Part shown: piece by piece, positions 1 through 11,249 of the stretch | Layout of the letters: every line of letters begins with the position of its first letter | How positions within the stretch are numbered: the first letter of the stretch is position 1 | Assembly: GCA_025331125.1 (NCBI GenBank) | Contig: JAOALB010000124.1 | Location: 1-64,000, forward strand | From: Mycogone perniciosa | Lineage: Eukaryota > Ascomycota > Sordariomycetes > Hypocreales > Hypocreaceae | Direction: 5' to 3' | Length of the DNA stretch: 64,000 nucleotides | The notes under the pieces: model-generated | What the model saw: the letters and a program-made list of their open reading frames with translations, nothing else | What the model was told of the DNA's origin: nothing | Database searches by the model: none | Position numbers and translations under genes: made by a program

Positions 1-12
1 CGCCCCCGCCTG

Positions 13-1042
13 TTAGATGTTCCGTTCAAAAACGAGGGCGTTGATAATGTGGCCTGACTGCCACCCTTGGGATTCGAGAGATGCGTTTTCTTTGAGCATC
101 TTGCCCATGTATGCTAGCCGGATCTTCTTTGTTGGAGAAAGCTGTTGATCCATAGTTAGCAGAATAGACGAGAGTGAGGAGTGGATCAGAGGAAAAAAGA
201 CTCACAGATGCCTCGTCAGAAATCTTCTTGATGATGCTCTTAACAGTGTCCGTTTTGCCCACGACGGCTTTGACATCCTGGCCATTCTCGCTCAGTCGCG
301 CGCGCAGTGTGATCATCTCTCGCTCGTCGAGCACGCCTTTGCCTTTTTCTTCTCGTCTTCTCTCGGCGTCATCTGTATCCGCATCGTCGTCCTCTCCCGC
401 TGTATCCTCCTCGGCCGTTGACAGGTCACCCTTGGCATCGCCCTCGCCGTCATCAATCATATTATCGGGATTGGACACTATCCACTCAGGGAGCTGGTAA
501 AAGTTGCCCAGGGAATCATATGCGCCATTGACAAGATCGCCGGTCGGAAGGGAAATCTCAGCAGCAACGAGGAGCGTTTGCGCCGTAGCCAGCTCATTCC
601 CATCGTCATGGGAGTCTTCCGGGGCGGGATCCCAAAGCACTTGCAGCGCAGCATGGAGCGTCTGCCAAATCTCAGGTCGGCCGGTGACTCTTGTCTCGAA
701 GAACTCCCTGCGCTCCTTGGCGAGCTCGCGCCTGGTCCATTGCCTTCGGGTCGATGTCCATTCGTGTCGTCGCAGCGGCTTGTTGATATGCAGTTCCAGC
801 GGGCCTGGATCTCGGCGGCGACGACGTCCGGGGGCGCCTTGAGCACCGGGCTGGACGGCTTCGGGGAGGACCAGGGGAGAGGGATTGATGGCGCGAGAGG
901 ATGCGTCAGGAGCGCCGCCAGGATAGGGCGAGTTTGGACCCGCGGGGCGGGAGAAGCAACAACCCTATGGAAGGGGATCATGATTAGTTCAGGTCTCGAT
1001 GGTATAGGGGGAGGAGGTGTAGGGAATGCGAGTGCTAACCAT
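13..1042 (-). CDS. UBTD1/2-like ubiquitin domain protein
   Basis: Exons on the minus strand are 1042-1040, 964-206 and 141-13, giving 296 aa. The first coding exon is the start codon alone, followed by a GTTAGC donor. The second exon opens with GCCFSRPAG, so the protein begins MGCCFSRPAG, a Gly2 myristoylation and Cys3/Cys4 palmitoylation pattern. The middle part carries the UBTD-type N-terminal domain (LHINKPLRRHEW, REFFETRVTGR, YDSLGNFYQLPEW), then an acidic linker, then a C-terminal ubiquitin-like fold ending in GWQSGHIINALVFERNI. Known family members bind ubiquitin-pathway enzymes; membrane attachment here is inferred from the N terminus. The phases of all three exons close exactly. The internal ATG at 640 would cut off the conserved domain and is not the start. 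Confidence 0.88.
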
Positions 1043-2657
1043 TGTTGTTGAGTGTGTGAAGATGCTCGTCTCAGCTTGCCAGGTTCAAGGCAGCGCGTCC
1101 CGAGTCAGTGACGTTCTTCTGGATGAATTGGCCAACGCCATGCCAGTTCTGGCTCCGGATGCCAGAGTTTCGAGGGTGCTATCAGCTGGAAGGAGAGATA
1201 GAGAGAGATAGAGAAAGCGGTTGAAGAGTCGCAAGATTAGGAGGAAGATAGCGGAGGGGAGCGAGACTCAGTCCGGTCTGGGGCGCTGAAGGGACCTGAA
1301 TGATGCGCTGGAATATGCACCGCGTGTATTAGACTCTGCTGCGTTTGGCCCAGCAATATTATGCGACCTACAGAGGCTGACGGACGCGCCGGGTCAGTCA
1401 CTTTGTGGCTGCGAGAAGAAGGCTATCGTTATTTGTTGGTGGGGATGGTGAATGTGGTGGAGGATGTCGATAAAGACGGCGCACGAACTCAAAGTGTGGC
1501 TAATAATATGAGCCCAAAGGCTATATTTTGAGCAGTAGTAGTCGTAGTAGTAGTAGTAGTCTTCTATATCAAAGGGAGAAAGACGTGCCAAAAAACAGGC
1601 AAAGAAAAAGCTGGCATTTTGCTTTCAAAAAAAAGATAATGAAAGCGAAAAGAGGAGAAAGAGGAGATACGAGAGACGACAGAATGGGGGAGTGAGGAGT
1701 GAGGAGGTGGTGATTCCACATTGAGAGAGGCTGTTCCAAGCCTATGCTAGACGCTATTACGGAGTAGACTCTCCCTGATCGAGCACTATAGGCGATAGTG
1801 CGCAATGCATCTGGCATCCGTAGATAAGCTGTCAGCAGCTATAGAGACGCTGCATTAAATGGCTAATCTGGAACCGCCATCATGAACGCGCAAGTCCTTG
1901 GCCCTTTTTACTTGCGATATATACCTCGTATACGAAGTATGGTGTTGCGAGTCTCGAGGAACGGCTTTATATGTACGAAGTACATACTACTTCGTAGATC
2001 AGTGATAAAGGTAAAAGGGAACATGTGGAGTCTTCCTTTCCACTATGATGCAGCTAAACTTTGTGGGTCGACTTCTCTCACATACCTATTCGAGATATAT
2101 GAGAGCTGCATTTTGCATAGAGTACGTCAGCGAAGGCATTTGGTTAATCATCATCTCTGCGAAGTACGAAGTACCCCAAGTTCCGGTCAGTAGCGGATAT
2201 ATTGCAGACAGTAATTTAGCTGATACCAGGGCTTTAATGCCTTATTGGTCGGTGTTTGGAGGTGGAGGAGGAGGTGGCGGCTGATCTCAGGTGATGGATT
2301 GAAGGTGCAGCTCACCGAGGTGAGCCCATCCGATTGACCGACACTCACCGAGAACTTCAAGAACAAGTCAACCAAACAATCACTTTTGAACAATGCAGTT
2401 TCATCTCATCGTTATTTGTTCACGCCCTTTACCCCCTCCTCATATTCATTCCGCTAAAAATAACTTCTTTTACGCTTTGGATGTCAATTCAATTCTCATC
2501 TCTCATTTCTCCTCTTATCTCACTCCATCTCAAAAGCAAACCCGCAACCAACAACCACATCGACGCGTGAGACCTTGATTGCCGCCTCGTATCAACTGTA
2601 AAAAAATATCAGCGATTGATACTATATCGCAACTTTTCTCACGTCCAAAACCCAACC
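1043..2657. other. Gene-free interval upstream of dim-5
   Basis: No supported gene. An imperfect AGT microsatellite lies at 1534-1560. Copies of the dispersed TACGGAGTA/TACGAAGTA motif lie at 1758-1766, 1931-1939, 1973-1983, 1988-1996 and 2164-2174. A purine-rich G run occurs at 2258-2281. From about 2390 the plus strand is pyrimidine-rich, as expected for the dim-5 promoter and leader. Confidence 0.5.
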
Positions 2658-3800
2658 ATGGAAAAAGCTACGAGAAGACACTTTTTCTACCACGGGAAAC
2701 AAGTACGCGTTCTCTATGAAACCATCCTATCACCCCCTTTTTCATTCCATCTGTGCTCACAAAGGATCTAGGAACATGCAGGAGAGAAAGCCAGCTGTCA
2801 CTGGTGTCAGCTGCGGTCGTTTTCAACTCACAAAGCAATCCCAGTAACCGTGGTGAACGAGGTCGACGAAGCAGTCCTGCCGCCAGACTTCCGCTTCATC
2901 AATCGCATGGTCCTAGGCGAGGGCGTCAAGGCAGCTGAGGATAGTTTTCGCAGCGGCTGCACGTGTCAAGACGACAGTGACTGCCAGTACATGGGATGCC
3001 TTTGTCTGGCCGACCTGGAAGACGACGACAGCGACGGTGAGGATGAGGACAAAGACCAAAGGGATGAGAATAGGAAAGCATACGCCTATCACACCCACGG
3101 TGTCAAGGCTGGTCTCCTCCGGTCCAGGCTACTTGATTCGAAGCTGCCGCTCTATGAGTGCCACGCTGGATGCTCGTGTTCACAAGACTGCCCTAACCGG
3201 GTTGTGGAACGTGGGCGGACTATCCCGCTCCAGATCTTCCGGACAACGGATCGAGGATGGGGTGAGTACGAGAATTAACCCCCGATATAATGCGTTACAG
3301 CTGTTGTTTCTATAGTTTGGCTAACTGATGCTGCAGGGGTCCGATCCCAGGTGGCCATAAAAAAGGGCCAGTTCGTCGACCGCTACCTCGGTGAAGTCAT
3401 CACCTCCAAGGAAGCAGACCGACGGCGCGCCGCAGCCGCCTTCTCCCAGCGCAAAGACGTTTACCTCTTTGCCCTGGACAAATTCACCAGCCCAGATTCG
3501 CTCGACCCGCGTCTCAAGGGACCACCGCTGGAAGTGGACGGCGAGTTTGTATCCGGGCCTACGCGCTTCATTAATCACTCGTGCGAGCCTAACCTGCGCA
3601 TCTTCGCTCGCGTTGGCGACCACGCTGACAAGCATATTCACGACCTGGCCTTGTTTGCCATCAGGGACATTCCCCGCGGCGAGGAGCTGACGTTTGACTA
3701 TGTGGGCGGTGTGACTGAGGGGGAGGAGCACGAAGGGAATGTTGGAGACATGGCAAAGTGTTTATGCGGGAGCCGCAAGTGTCGAGGGTTCCTGTGGTGA
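2658..3800 (+). CDS. dim-5: Histone H3 lysine-9 methyltransferase, DIM-5/Clr4 type
   Basis: Exons 2658-2702, 2772-3261 and 3337-3800 give 332 aa; Neurospora DIM-5 is about 318 aa. The N terminus MEKATRRHFFYHGK matches the DIM-5 pattern and fixes the start. Cysteines of the zinc-binding pre-SET region lie at about residues 78-155 (CTC, CLC, YECHAGCSC). The SET domain runs from about 165 to 302, with RFINHSCEPN at 255-264, the cofactor-pocket NHSC, and Y300 in ELTFDYVGG. The post-SET motif CLCGSRKCRGFLW is the C terminus and supplies the three zinc cysteines needed for activity. All catalytic signatures are intact. In fungi this enzyme trimethylates H3K9 in the nucleus and directs heterochromatin and, in Neurospora, DNA methylation over RIP-mutated repeats. 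An acidic insert (DDDSDGEDED) sits between the pre-SET cysteine clusters. Confidence 0.96.
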
Positions 3801-4143
3801 TTCGGAGGGGGGATAAGGGAATGATGAGGTTTTAGGCACAGAACCTTGAAATTTGTGAACAAGATGTGTGGATGAACACGTGTGTTAGTGGAACGAATGG
3901 CGAACAACATCCAGTTCCTTACTCATTTGTGTTGAACCAGTGAACATAGTACTCTAAGAGAAAGCCATTCACGATGAGTTCACTCGGCCCCGAGAATTCC
4001 AGGTTATTGATAAATGTATATATAAGTCTCAAGACCTTCTTTTCCCAGCGTAGATGTTAGCCATTCATTTACGATTTCCTATTCACCATCAGCAGGACAA
4101 CACCCCAGCCTTCTGGCAATATACCTATCACTTCTCGAAAAAC
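3801..4143. other. Short intergenic interval with TATA-like box
   Basis: Contains the 3' end of dim-5 and the promoter of the next gene. A TATATATAA string at 4017-4025 lies well placed for the downstream gene. An upstream in-frame ATG at 4054 would add 30 residues to that gene. Confidence 0.4.
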
Positions 4144-5148
4144 ATGTCACAACCAACTACTCCAAAGTCAACATCAAATGGCACCGGCTACCGCCAACAA
4201 CCCCGTTCAACCCCAGTATCCCTGACCCTACGGCGTCGAGAACGTGATCTTCAGCACCGCCGCGAGCAACAGCACGCCCAGGGCCGACCAAGCTCTTTCT
4301 GGAAACTATGCGGCGACCCAAGCTGCGAGGATGACTCCTGCGCGAACAAAGTCCCGCTCTTCATCATCCAAAACAAAGACTACAGCATGGACAACATCAA
4401 CGTCAAGTCAATCGCGAGCGACTTCGCCGGCCTCGTCACGGATGTAGTTTGGGGCCCGCGGAAAGGAGAGATGGACAACTTCATGACCAAATTACATGCC
4501 GTCGAGTCGTTTGTTGCCTCGCCGCCTGTGCGTGACGCATATCTGGAGTTTCAGTCATTCTGCGCGAAATTGGGGCTTTCTAAGGACGGAGAGATGAAGC
4601 TTCGGTGCGCTTTGCTCGAGGCGATGCCGCGCCTCCACGAGCTCATGGAGAAGATTGGGGAGCCTGAGCATGCCACGACGGTTCATAGTGTGTTGCGGCG
4701 CCCGAAGGATGAGGATGTAGGTGAGTCGTGGATGTTGCAGGACTGCATTATGCGGTTCCTCCTGGCGGTAGAACTATGGCGCCGCGCGGATCCAGAACAT
4801 GTTCAACGCCGGCGATGGACATTTGAATCAGACAGAGTAGTATCTCAGTTGCTCTGCGTTACTCTACTACACCTATGGCAGCTCGATCGCGAGAAATGCT
4901 TTGCTGTGGTGCCCTGCAAAGGGGGCGCACATTGGGACGAGGTCTGGCAGGAGTGGATGGACAAGTATCCGCTGTTGACGCAGGACGGGGAAAAGGACGA
5001 CGACTATGAGACGTCTCACCTGAGGAGTTATGAGTTTGTGCCGCGGCCTCAGGGGGAGGTTAAGGGGTTGGATGTTGAGAAGGAGTTGGGATATCTCGGA
5101 GGAGTTGGGATGCGTGCTGAGCCTAAGAAGCCGAGAAGGCAATTGTGA
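4144..5148 (+). CDS. Unrecognised protein, 334 aa
   Basis: One uninterrupted reading frame. I chose ATG 4144 (AACATGTC context, protein MSQPTTPKST) over the in-frame ATG at 4054, which lies only about 30 bp after a TATA-like box. The first 60 residues are polar and basic (SLTLRRRERDLQHRREQQ). They are followed by a small cysteine cluster (CGDPSCEDDSCANK), which resembles a short zinc knuckle but matches no pattern I know. The rest looks largely helical and soluble, with no signal peptide and no membrane segment. Base composition and codon use fit the neighbouring real genes. I recognise no domain. It may be a lineage-restricted fungal protein. Confidence 0.6.
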   Translation: MSQPTTPKSTSNGTGYRQQPRSTPVSLTLRRRERDLQHRREQQHAQGRPSSFWKLCGDPSCEDDSCANKVPLFIIQNKDYSMDNINVKSIASDFAGLVTDVVWGPRKGEMDNFMTKLHAVESFVASPPVRDAYLEFQSFCAKLGLSKDGEMKLRCALLEAMPRLHELMEKIGEPEHATTVHSVLRRPKDEDVGESWMLQDCIMRFLLAVELWRRADPEHVQRRRWTFESDRVVSQLLCVTLLHLWQLDREKCFAVVPCKGGAHWDEVWQEWMDKYPLLTQDGEKDDDYETSHLRSYEFVPRPQGEVKGLDVEKELGYLGGVGMRAEPKKPRRQL

Positions 5149-5701
5149 GTATCTAAGTAGGTATACAGCCAAGATCAACATCACGTGCTCTGTTACCTGA
5201 TTTATATCATGTATGTGTAAAGTCCTCGGACCTCGTCGTAACTACGGTCGGCAGCCGGACTTGATTCACTCCCCCCTGTCCTCTTCTCCAAACGCCGTCA
5301 TTTCTCCATAATCCTACCTCCCATAAAACCTCACCAAAGCCTCGGCCAATGCTAAACCACAACCCCACAAATCTCCACAAAGACGCACCCCATCACATGG
5401 AAATCCCCGCGTTCTTCCGGTATGCATAGGACGCTAATGTAGAAGCCTGACGAGGAGAGAGAGTGGGTGGTTCGACAGGTGGTCTTACGTAGCTGTGGAG
5501 GGAGGGTCATTATATGATCAATACCACGGCATTTGCAGGTGGTAAATTACCACAACCGCCTGTTTCCGATGCTCAGCCCCCCAGTGGATCAGTAGATCAT
5601 CACACGTTTTGCCTTTCATTCTCTCTGGTGATGTTGTGTAGTTTTCTTTCTTTTACTATTGCTATTGCTTCGAGTGTCTAGCTCTTGTTGGTGGCTGTAT
5701 T

Positions 5702-5721
5702 ATATCATATCATATCATATC
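5702..5721. repeat. ATATC pentanucleotide repeat, 4 copies
   Basis: Four perfect tandem copies of ATATC. Confidence 0.85.
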
Positions 5722-5866
5722 ACTGAATTGGACGTGGCAAAAACGGAAACACGCCTCCATTCATTGCATCCCAAGACCAACACACACAATCTATCTATTA
5801 CACTCTTTAGCCTTTTCTTCTTCTCCCTCTTTGCTTCTGTTGCAACACCACCAAATCGAATCAAAC

Positions 5867-5888
5867 CAATCAATCAATCAATCAATCA
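5867..5888. repeat. CAAT tetranucleotide repeat
   Basis: About five tandem CAAT units in the 5' leader, 14 bp before the start codon of the 99-aa protein. Confidence 0.8.
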
Positions 5889-5902
5889 AATAAACGACAA
5901 AC

Positions 5903-6271
5903 ATGTTCAGAAGCTTCTCTACCGCAGCCAGAGTGCACCCCAGCTTCCTCACACACCTCCGCCCAACTCCCCGGCGATCGCCGTTCCGATGGTAAGCCAT
6001 GACACGCAACCAATCCAATCCAATCTCCTCAAATGACTCTAATCAACCTCGTCCCTTCAGGTTAAAAGCCGCCGTCGCCCTCTCCGTCCTCGGATACGCT
6101 TCAAAATCATGCTTCGACTACACACGTGAGCACCGCATCGCGCGCGCCGCTGCCGAGGAACGAGAGTACGCCGAGCGCCAGAAGCGCAATCAGATGATGA
6201 TGGACATGTATGGCGATCGCGAGAGTTTGGAGGATTTGGAGAGGGCTGTTGCCGAGTACGAGAAGAAATGA
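5903..6271 (+). CDS. Small, probably mitochondrial, single-pass protein
   Basis: Exons 5903-5991 and 6061-6271 give 99 aa. The intron (69 bp, GTAAGC donor, CAG acceptor) splits Trp30. The first 30 residues (MFRSFSTAARVHPSFLTHLR...) are rich in Arg, Ser and Ala and lack acidic residues, as in a matrix-targeting sequence. A short hydrophobic stretch follows (LKAAVALSVLGYASKS), then a charged C-terminal helix (EHRIARAAAEEREYAERQKR). Mitochondrial inner-membrane location is inferred from this layout alone. I do not recognise the family. Confidence 0.68.
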
Positions 6272-6628
6272 GAGAGACAAAGGAAAAGAAAGAAAAAAAC
6301 GAACAAACACCAGAACCAAACTACATCAGCATCTGCTATAGTAACGGTGGGAAAGGAGGGGGGCATTGGATATAACATGATATGATCCGGAAAAATCCGC
6401 ATATTCATGGATAGGAGTTTGGCGCGGTTATACTACATACCACATTGGGATGGCGTTGTCATTGTTCTTTTGTACATATTGATTACTATTTGAACTTATC
6501 ATTGTTCACTCTTGTCGGACATGGGACAGCCATTGGGTAAAAATTGGTGGTATCTTGTCTTCAAAGCCCTCATCTCCTGTCCACCTCCAGAGCTATATTC
6601 TCTCTAATCAAACCAATGCTTCCTGACA
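6272..6628. other. Convergent 3' regions
   Basis: This interval lies between the 3' ends of the small mitochondrial-type gene and the GPI-anchored protein gene. I see no further gene or repeat in it. Confidence 0.4.
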
Positions 6629-7514
6629 TTACAGCACAAAGGGGAGAGCAAGCGCAACACTGGCCACCACCGACCAGATGAAGCCCGTCGCGATATGAGA
6701 CGCTCCCGAAGTGGCTGTCCTGGCATTGGGCATAACACATGCAACATTCGCACTCAACTTCTCAGTTGACTGTCGAGAGGAACCCCAGACAGTCAGAATA
6801 GCCATTGGCTGGTCGGCTCCAGCCTTGAAGCTGGTCTCAGCACCTTCTTGGTCCTCATAAACGCCGTCGACTCGTCGATAGAACGAAGTTCCATTGCCAA
6901 AAATCGACGAGGCATCACTGGCTATAAATGCTGTTAGCTTGCTTGTCTCGACGCCCGTATCGCAAAGACTCACCAGAGACTGAAAGAGCCAGGCCAGTCT
7001 GCTCCTCAATGTCTCGTATACAGCTTGCAGTCGACCTAAACTCAGGACACGCATCACCGCCAAACTTCTCGACACCAGTCTTCTGCAAATCGTCTATACA
7101 CTCATCCGCCACCAGCCCATGACAGCTCGGATTCCGGCCACTGGTCCACCTCTCAGTGCTCGACTCACGGGCCTTGAATGCATACACGCAGACGTGCCAG
7201 CTATTATCCGCATTCGAGATGTTATTCGGCGCCGTGATGGACATGGTTGTCGCGGTTAGATTGTTGCCATTCTCAGGCGACTTGAGGTCGTGCTTGACCG
7301 CGATGGACAGCGTCCAGCCCTCCTGCTTCTCACTGGGGAAGGGCTTGGAGAGATCAAAGCCTGGGAATTTGGCGCTGCTTGCGTTGGTGGGATTGTCGGA
7401 TACGGATTTCCAGAGGCTGTCGGGGAGATCTTTGGCGATGGAGCCGACGTATATGGCGTTGTCTGCAGCGGCAGAAAGGGCAGCCAGCCCGAGAATGGCA
7501 GTTGGGACGAGCAT
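6629..7514 (-). CDS. Secreted, GPI-anchored-type protein, unknown function
   Basis: Exons 7514-6974 and 6921-6629 give 277 aa; the 52-bp intron has a GTGAGT donor, a GCTAAC branch site and a TAG acceptor. The N terminus MLVPTAILGLAALSAAA is a signal peptide. The mature part contains several cysteines (WHVCVYAF, NPSCHGL, DECIDD, DACPEF, ASCIRD) and possible N-glycosylation sites (NLTA, NNIS, NPTN). The C terminus has a Ser/Thr/Ala-rich stretch followed by a hydrophobic tail (GFIWSVVASVALALPFVL), the layout of a GPI-anchor signal. The likely site is the plasma membrane or cell wall. No enzymatic motif is visible. The start at 7514 is chosen because it begins the signal peptide; an upstream in-frame extension to 7739 looks non-coding. 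Confidence 0.82.
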
Positions 7515-8986
7515 GTTTACAGGATGAAGGTATGATATGATATGCTCCTCTGTGTGCGATGGTGTGCGACAATGAAGCGACCCTTGGTAGCAGGACACAG
7601 AACAGGATGCAAGATGCAAGATGCAAGATGCGAGAGGAGAGAGGAGGAGAAGGGGAAATTGTTGGGAAGAACTTATTCCTGGCTCCAACAACCCTGCCTT
7701 GTGCGACAATACCAACTTTATACCTCTACTAATACCCAAACCTCTTCAACACAGCCAAGAAGGAATCCACCCGATCCCTTACCATTAAGCTTCCAGAACA
7801 TTATAGCTCAACGCCTCCTGTCCAGAAAAGCCTTCCATCTCGGCGCCATATCTCCTTCTGGACGACTCCTCCACGACTCTCCGCACTCTAGATCAGCCAG
7901 CCAAGCATTGGGCTGTGCATCGCCAACCAATGACCGGCGTGGCCACATCATGCTACCCAAATTGTCTCCCCAAGGTTCCCCAAGATTCCCCAGGATTCAT
8001 GTGCTCGCTTCCCCGTCTTCCTGGGCAAACCCGCGAGAACAAGCATCCGCGTCCCGCTGCCAAGGCGAGGAGGATTCAGCAGCCAAGACCGAAAGGCCGG
8101 TGTGATCAGTGAGGACTCCCCAGAAGACGCAGCTCTAAAAAGATAGCTGGTGATCTGGTATGCTAATGGAAACTCGACCAGAGCCTCGCGATGCTCGGTC
8201 CACCTCCGTATCGTGTGGCAACTCGTACGTGATAGGCTGCACGATGTGTTGGTCTGCTCGCCCAGCCAACAGCATTTTGTGATGCCTCTGCTTCTCCACA
8301 CACACGCCTGCTTTCTGTGGTTTAATGATGCATCTTGGCAAGTCTTGGCTGTGTCGGCTTTTCCGTGTACTCGTACATTGTATATAAGGCTTGGGAGGCG
8401 TTTGCAAACGATCCTCGTTTGTGAGACATGGAAGCCTTACTCCGTACACTGGTGAATGAGGCTGACCTGCGGGGAGCAGTCTCTATGCTCGTTAAAAGGA
8501 ATGGCTTGCCAAAAACATAAATTATTGGACCAATGCATAAATCCACATCGGGAAAACACCTTACCAGGAATATCACTTCTTATATCTTTCGTATATCCGG
8601 CACGAAATACCACCCTGGCTATGTTTTAGAGCAAGTTGTCTATCGCATAGAAATCAAATCCTCATCCCAATCCCAGCCCAGTCGACGACTATCACTCCCA
8701 AAAGTTTGTTCTCAACCATCGAGCAAGTCCTTAAATATCGTAACCCAAGGCCATCTGAAGGCCTATGTTCCTCGCGCATAGCGGCAGGGAAAGAAAGCAG
8801 CTCCAAGAACATGACGGAAGATCAAATCCCAAAACCCGGTTATGCCTGCTTTTTGATGAGCTCTTATCTCACCCCAAGATGAAGGTGTCCCTAACTCACC
8901 GTAGAAAATCCACACTTGGTTTCATCCCTTTCATTCCCTCAACGAGAGAAGGATGGAAACGCCTCGAAAAGCAAAAGCCTGCTGCT
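7515..8986. other. Gene-free interval of about 1.5 kb
   Basis: No supported gene. A GATGCAA heptanucleotide repeat (about 3.5 copies) lies at 7606-7631 in the leader of the GPI-anchored protein gene. Open frames here on either strand have no recognisable protein character. Confidence 0.4.
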
Positions 8987-9899
8987 TCAAGGCCCTACTA
9001 ACTCCTTACGCTTCAGCTTCGTCTTCGACCCCATCGCCACTGTCAACTTCCTCGCAAACCCCTTCGACACCTGGGCCACAAACCTCGGCTTGTCATCCAC
9101 CGCATCCATACACCGATCCCAGACCTCATAGTCAATCCCCTCACAGAAATACTCAATCATCTTCTCCGCTAGCTCCTTCTGCACCGCGTGGCCCGACTCC
9201 AGCGCCTCATACCCATCCGCAAAGTCTCTCATCAACGCCTTCTGCTGCGTCTGGTCCGCAAACGACCGAAACAGCGCGCGGTGTCTGTCCCCGATGCCCG
9301 TGTTGATGCACTTGAGCATAAAGTCCCCCATCTTGGGGCTGAGGAACCGGTCGCAGAGCTTGTACACCTCGATAAAGTCCCGCAGGGGCGTGCGCTGCGC
9401 TCTGGCTTCGGGGTTACGCAGAGGCGTGGGTGGTGTGTGCGGTACGATGGAGGAGTAGCTGTATGCCACGCCGAGATAGTAGGCCATGTATTTCGGTTCT
9501 ATGTCATCGAAGCGTACGGTGCCGTCTGCTTCTGCGAAGGGGCGGTTGAGACAGGTGTCAAAGTATTCAGAGTGCTGCCGCAGAACGCCCTTGTGAACTC
9601 GAAACGACTCTTCCTTGACGATGATTTCGAGTGACGGCTCATCGGATCTATCCCTCTGCTGTCAGCCTCCTTGATATGCAAAGATGAGAGGTTCCATATG
9701 CGCCCAGAAGGTGAAACTCAAAGACAGAGCTGGCACATATACAGGAAAGAGAAAGTCACTGGGAAGGGTTCAGGCATGACCATACGTACGCAAGAAGCCA
9801 AGCTGTGCGGAAATCAGAGAGAAGTACAGACGCCGAGGCTTTGTCCTTGTCCTTGTCATCTGACTGTGCCGTCCTCGCCCTCTTTCTCGTAGGCGCCAT
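8987..9899 (-). CDS. BTB/POZ domain protein
   Basis: The main exon runs from about 9650 to 8987 and encodes SDEPSLEIIVKEESFRVHKG, then HSEYFDTCLNRPF, the BTB signature (D-x-x-I-x-V...F-x-V-H-K-x-V-L...S-x-Y-F). A helical BACK-like tail follows (DFIEVYKLCDRFL, EKMIEYFCEGID). A first exon is proposed at 9899-about 9790 (MAPTRKRARTAQSDDKDK..., basic and possibly nuclear). Two splice choices remain. Donor GTACGT after 9790 with acceptor TAG just before the SDEP codons gives a product in frame; donor GTATGG after 9786 with acceptor CAG at 9661-9659 does too. I prefer the first on donor quality. BTB domains dimerise and often recruit Cul3 ligases. This one has no zinc finger or Kelch repeat and belongs to the large class of stand-alone fungal BTB proteins. 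Its target is unknown. Confidence 0.75.
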
Positions 9900-10289
9900 G
9901 GCGATAGGGCCGGAGGCAGATGGATGTTTATGTGCTGCTGGTGTTGTAGAAGTGAGGAAATTACGCACCTGAAAGGAAGTGTTCCACCTCCGACAGTTGG
10001 CAGCAGGCCTCGAGATATTTAATTCCGAGGTTAGGCCTGCTCGACTAAGGCGGATATAACGATCTTGTCCTATTGCAAGGCCCAGGTGAATGGGCTGCCA
10101 TAGGTCTCATAGCAGGCAATTCACTCTCTGGAGCGTTACCTTAGCAGTACTTTAACAGGGCACTGCCGAGTCGGACAAAACCAGGGGAACAGGCCGAGTC
10201 CTTTCAAGTCATAGATGCGCAAAAAGGGTATCAATACCATAATCTACCACCACATCCTCAACATCACCATCGGCATCTCATACCTCACA
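9900..10289. other. Short gene-free interval
   Basis: Upstream region of the BTB gene and 3' region of the next gene. No other signal seen. Confidence 0.35.
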
Positions 10290-11249
10290 TCAACGCGCCT
10301 TCACCTTGCGAATAACCACCTTACTCCCCTCCAAGTCCCAGCCAACTCCATCACTCTGCGTCAAATCCTTCCACTTCATTCCCGTCGTCCTCTCCAAAAA
10401 GGCCAACTCCACAGATAGATACGTCCTCCCAAAGCACTTCAAGGCATGCATCCTCACCTCCCCCTCCGCCCAATCCATGACTCTCGCACGATGCCCGTCC
10501 ACTGTCCTCTTCACCCTCCGAAACAAGACATAGTTATCATGCGCCAGTGCCAAAAGCGCGGCATTCACCTTGGCGTCGCGAAGTCCATACTGCTGTCGCT
10601 GCGCGAATGCCTCGGCGAGCTCCCCGCGTCGACACGCCGTGTCGAGGACCAAGTACGCCACCACCTCATGCAGCTCAACAGAAGTCAGAGGATGCTGCGG
10701 ATGAATCACGCGGATAAGATGCAAGATGGCCGGGTGATATGACTCCGGGTGCTTGACGAGGATAGATAGACGGATGCAGAAGAGGTACACTTGGATGGCG
10801 AAGTCGTCGGCGCGCTTGGTGGCTACGATGCCCTCCCTAAGCTTTCGCAGCGCAGCCATGACGTCGGAGAGGGCCTTTGTATTTGCGGGACTTTGGAGGG
10901 CCTCATGATCGACCGAGGGCGGGACTGAGGCTGAGTTTGAGGATGAGATCTCAAGTGATGAAAACCGACGAAGGAGTTCGTCTCGCTGGCCGGCGTCGGA
11001 GCAAAAGGTCATGTACCGCTCCACAATCTTGGTGTAATAACTCTCCTGTGCCTTGATATCGAGCAACCTATACTCAATGGTTAATAAAAAACCTCTCTAC
11101 ACAGCCTGTCTTGCCAACTGAGCCATCTCAGCGTCGCCTCACCTCGTGTCACCCTTAGAGGGAAGGCCAACACTCTCCAGGGGATCCTGCTCCACGGGCT
11201 TGAGCCTCCCCCACGGACCCGACGTATTTCTACCACCTTTGTTTGGCAT
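10290..11249 (-). CDS. CSN8/PSMD8/EIF3K-type helical protein
   Basis: Exons 11249-11143 and 11067-10290 give 294 aa; the intron splits an Arg codon (AG|G) and has an ATTAAC-like branch region before the TAG acceptor. The N terminus is short and disordered (MPNKGGRNTSGPWGRLKP). A conserved-looking helical body follows: LLDIKAQESYYTKIVERY, DAGQRDELLRRF, FAIQVYLFCIRLSILVKHP, HEVVAYLVLDTACRRGELAE, then a winged-helix-like end (LSVELAFLERTTGMKWKDL, GWDLEGSKVVIRKVKAR). This arrangement is that of the CSN8/PSMD8/EIF3K (PCI-like) family. Which complex it serves (signalosome, proteasome lid, eIF3 or an mRNA-export module) cannot be decided from sequence. ATG 11249 is preferred to an in-frame ATG at 11327. 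Confidence 0.72.

Larger units (their letters stand above)
5149..5902. other. Gene-free interval
   Basis: No supported gene. It holds two microsatellites listed separately and the CT-rich leader of the next gene. Confidence 0.4.

Noticed and set aside
7542..8105. Plus-strand 187-codon frame
   Set aside because: Composition is Ser/Pro/Arg-rich without motif or splice structure. It overlaps the leader repeat of the GPI-anchored protein gene.
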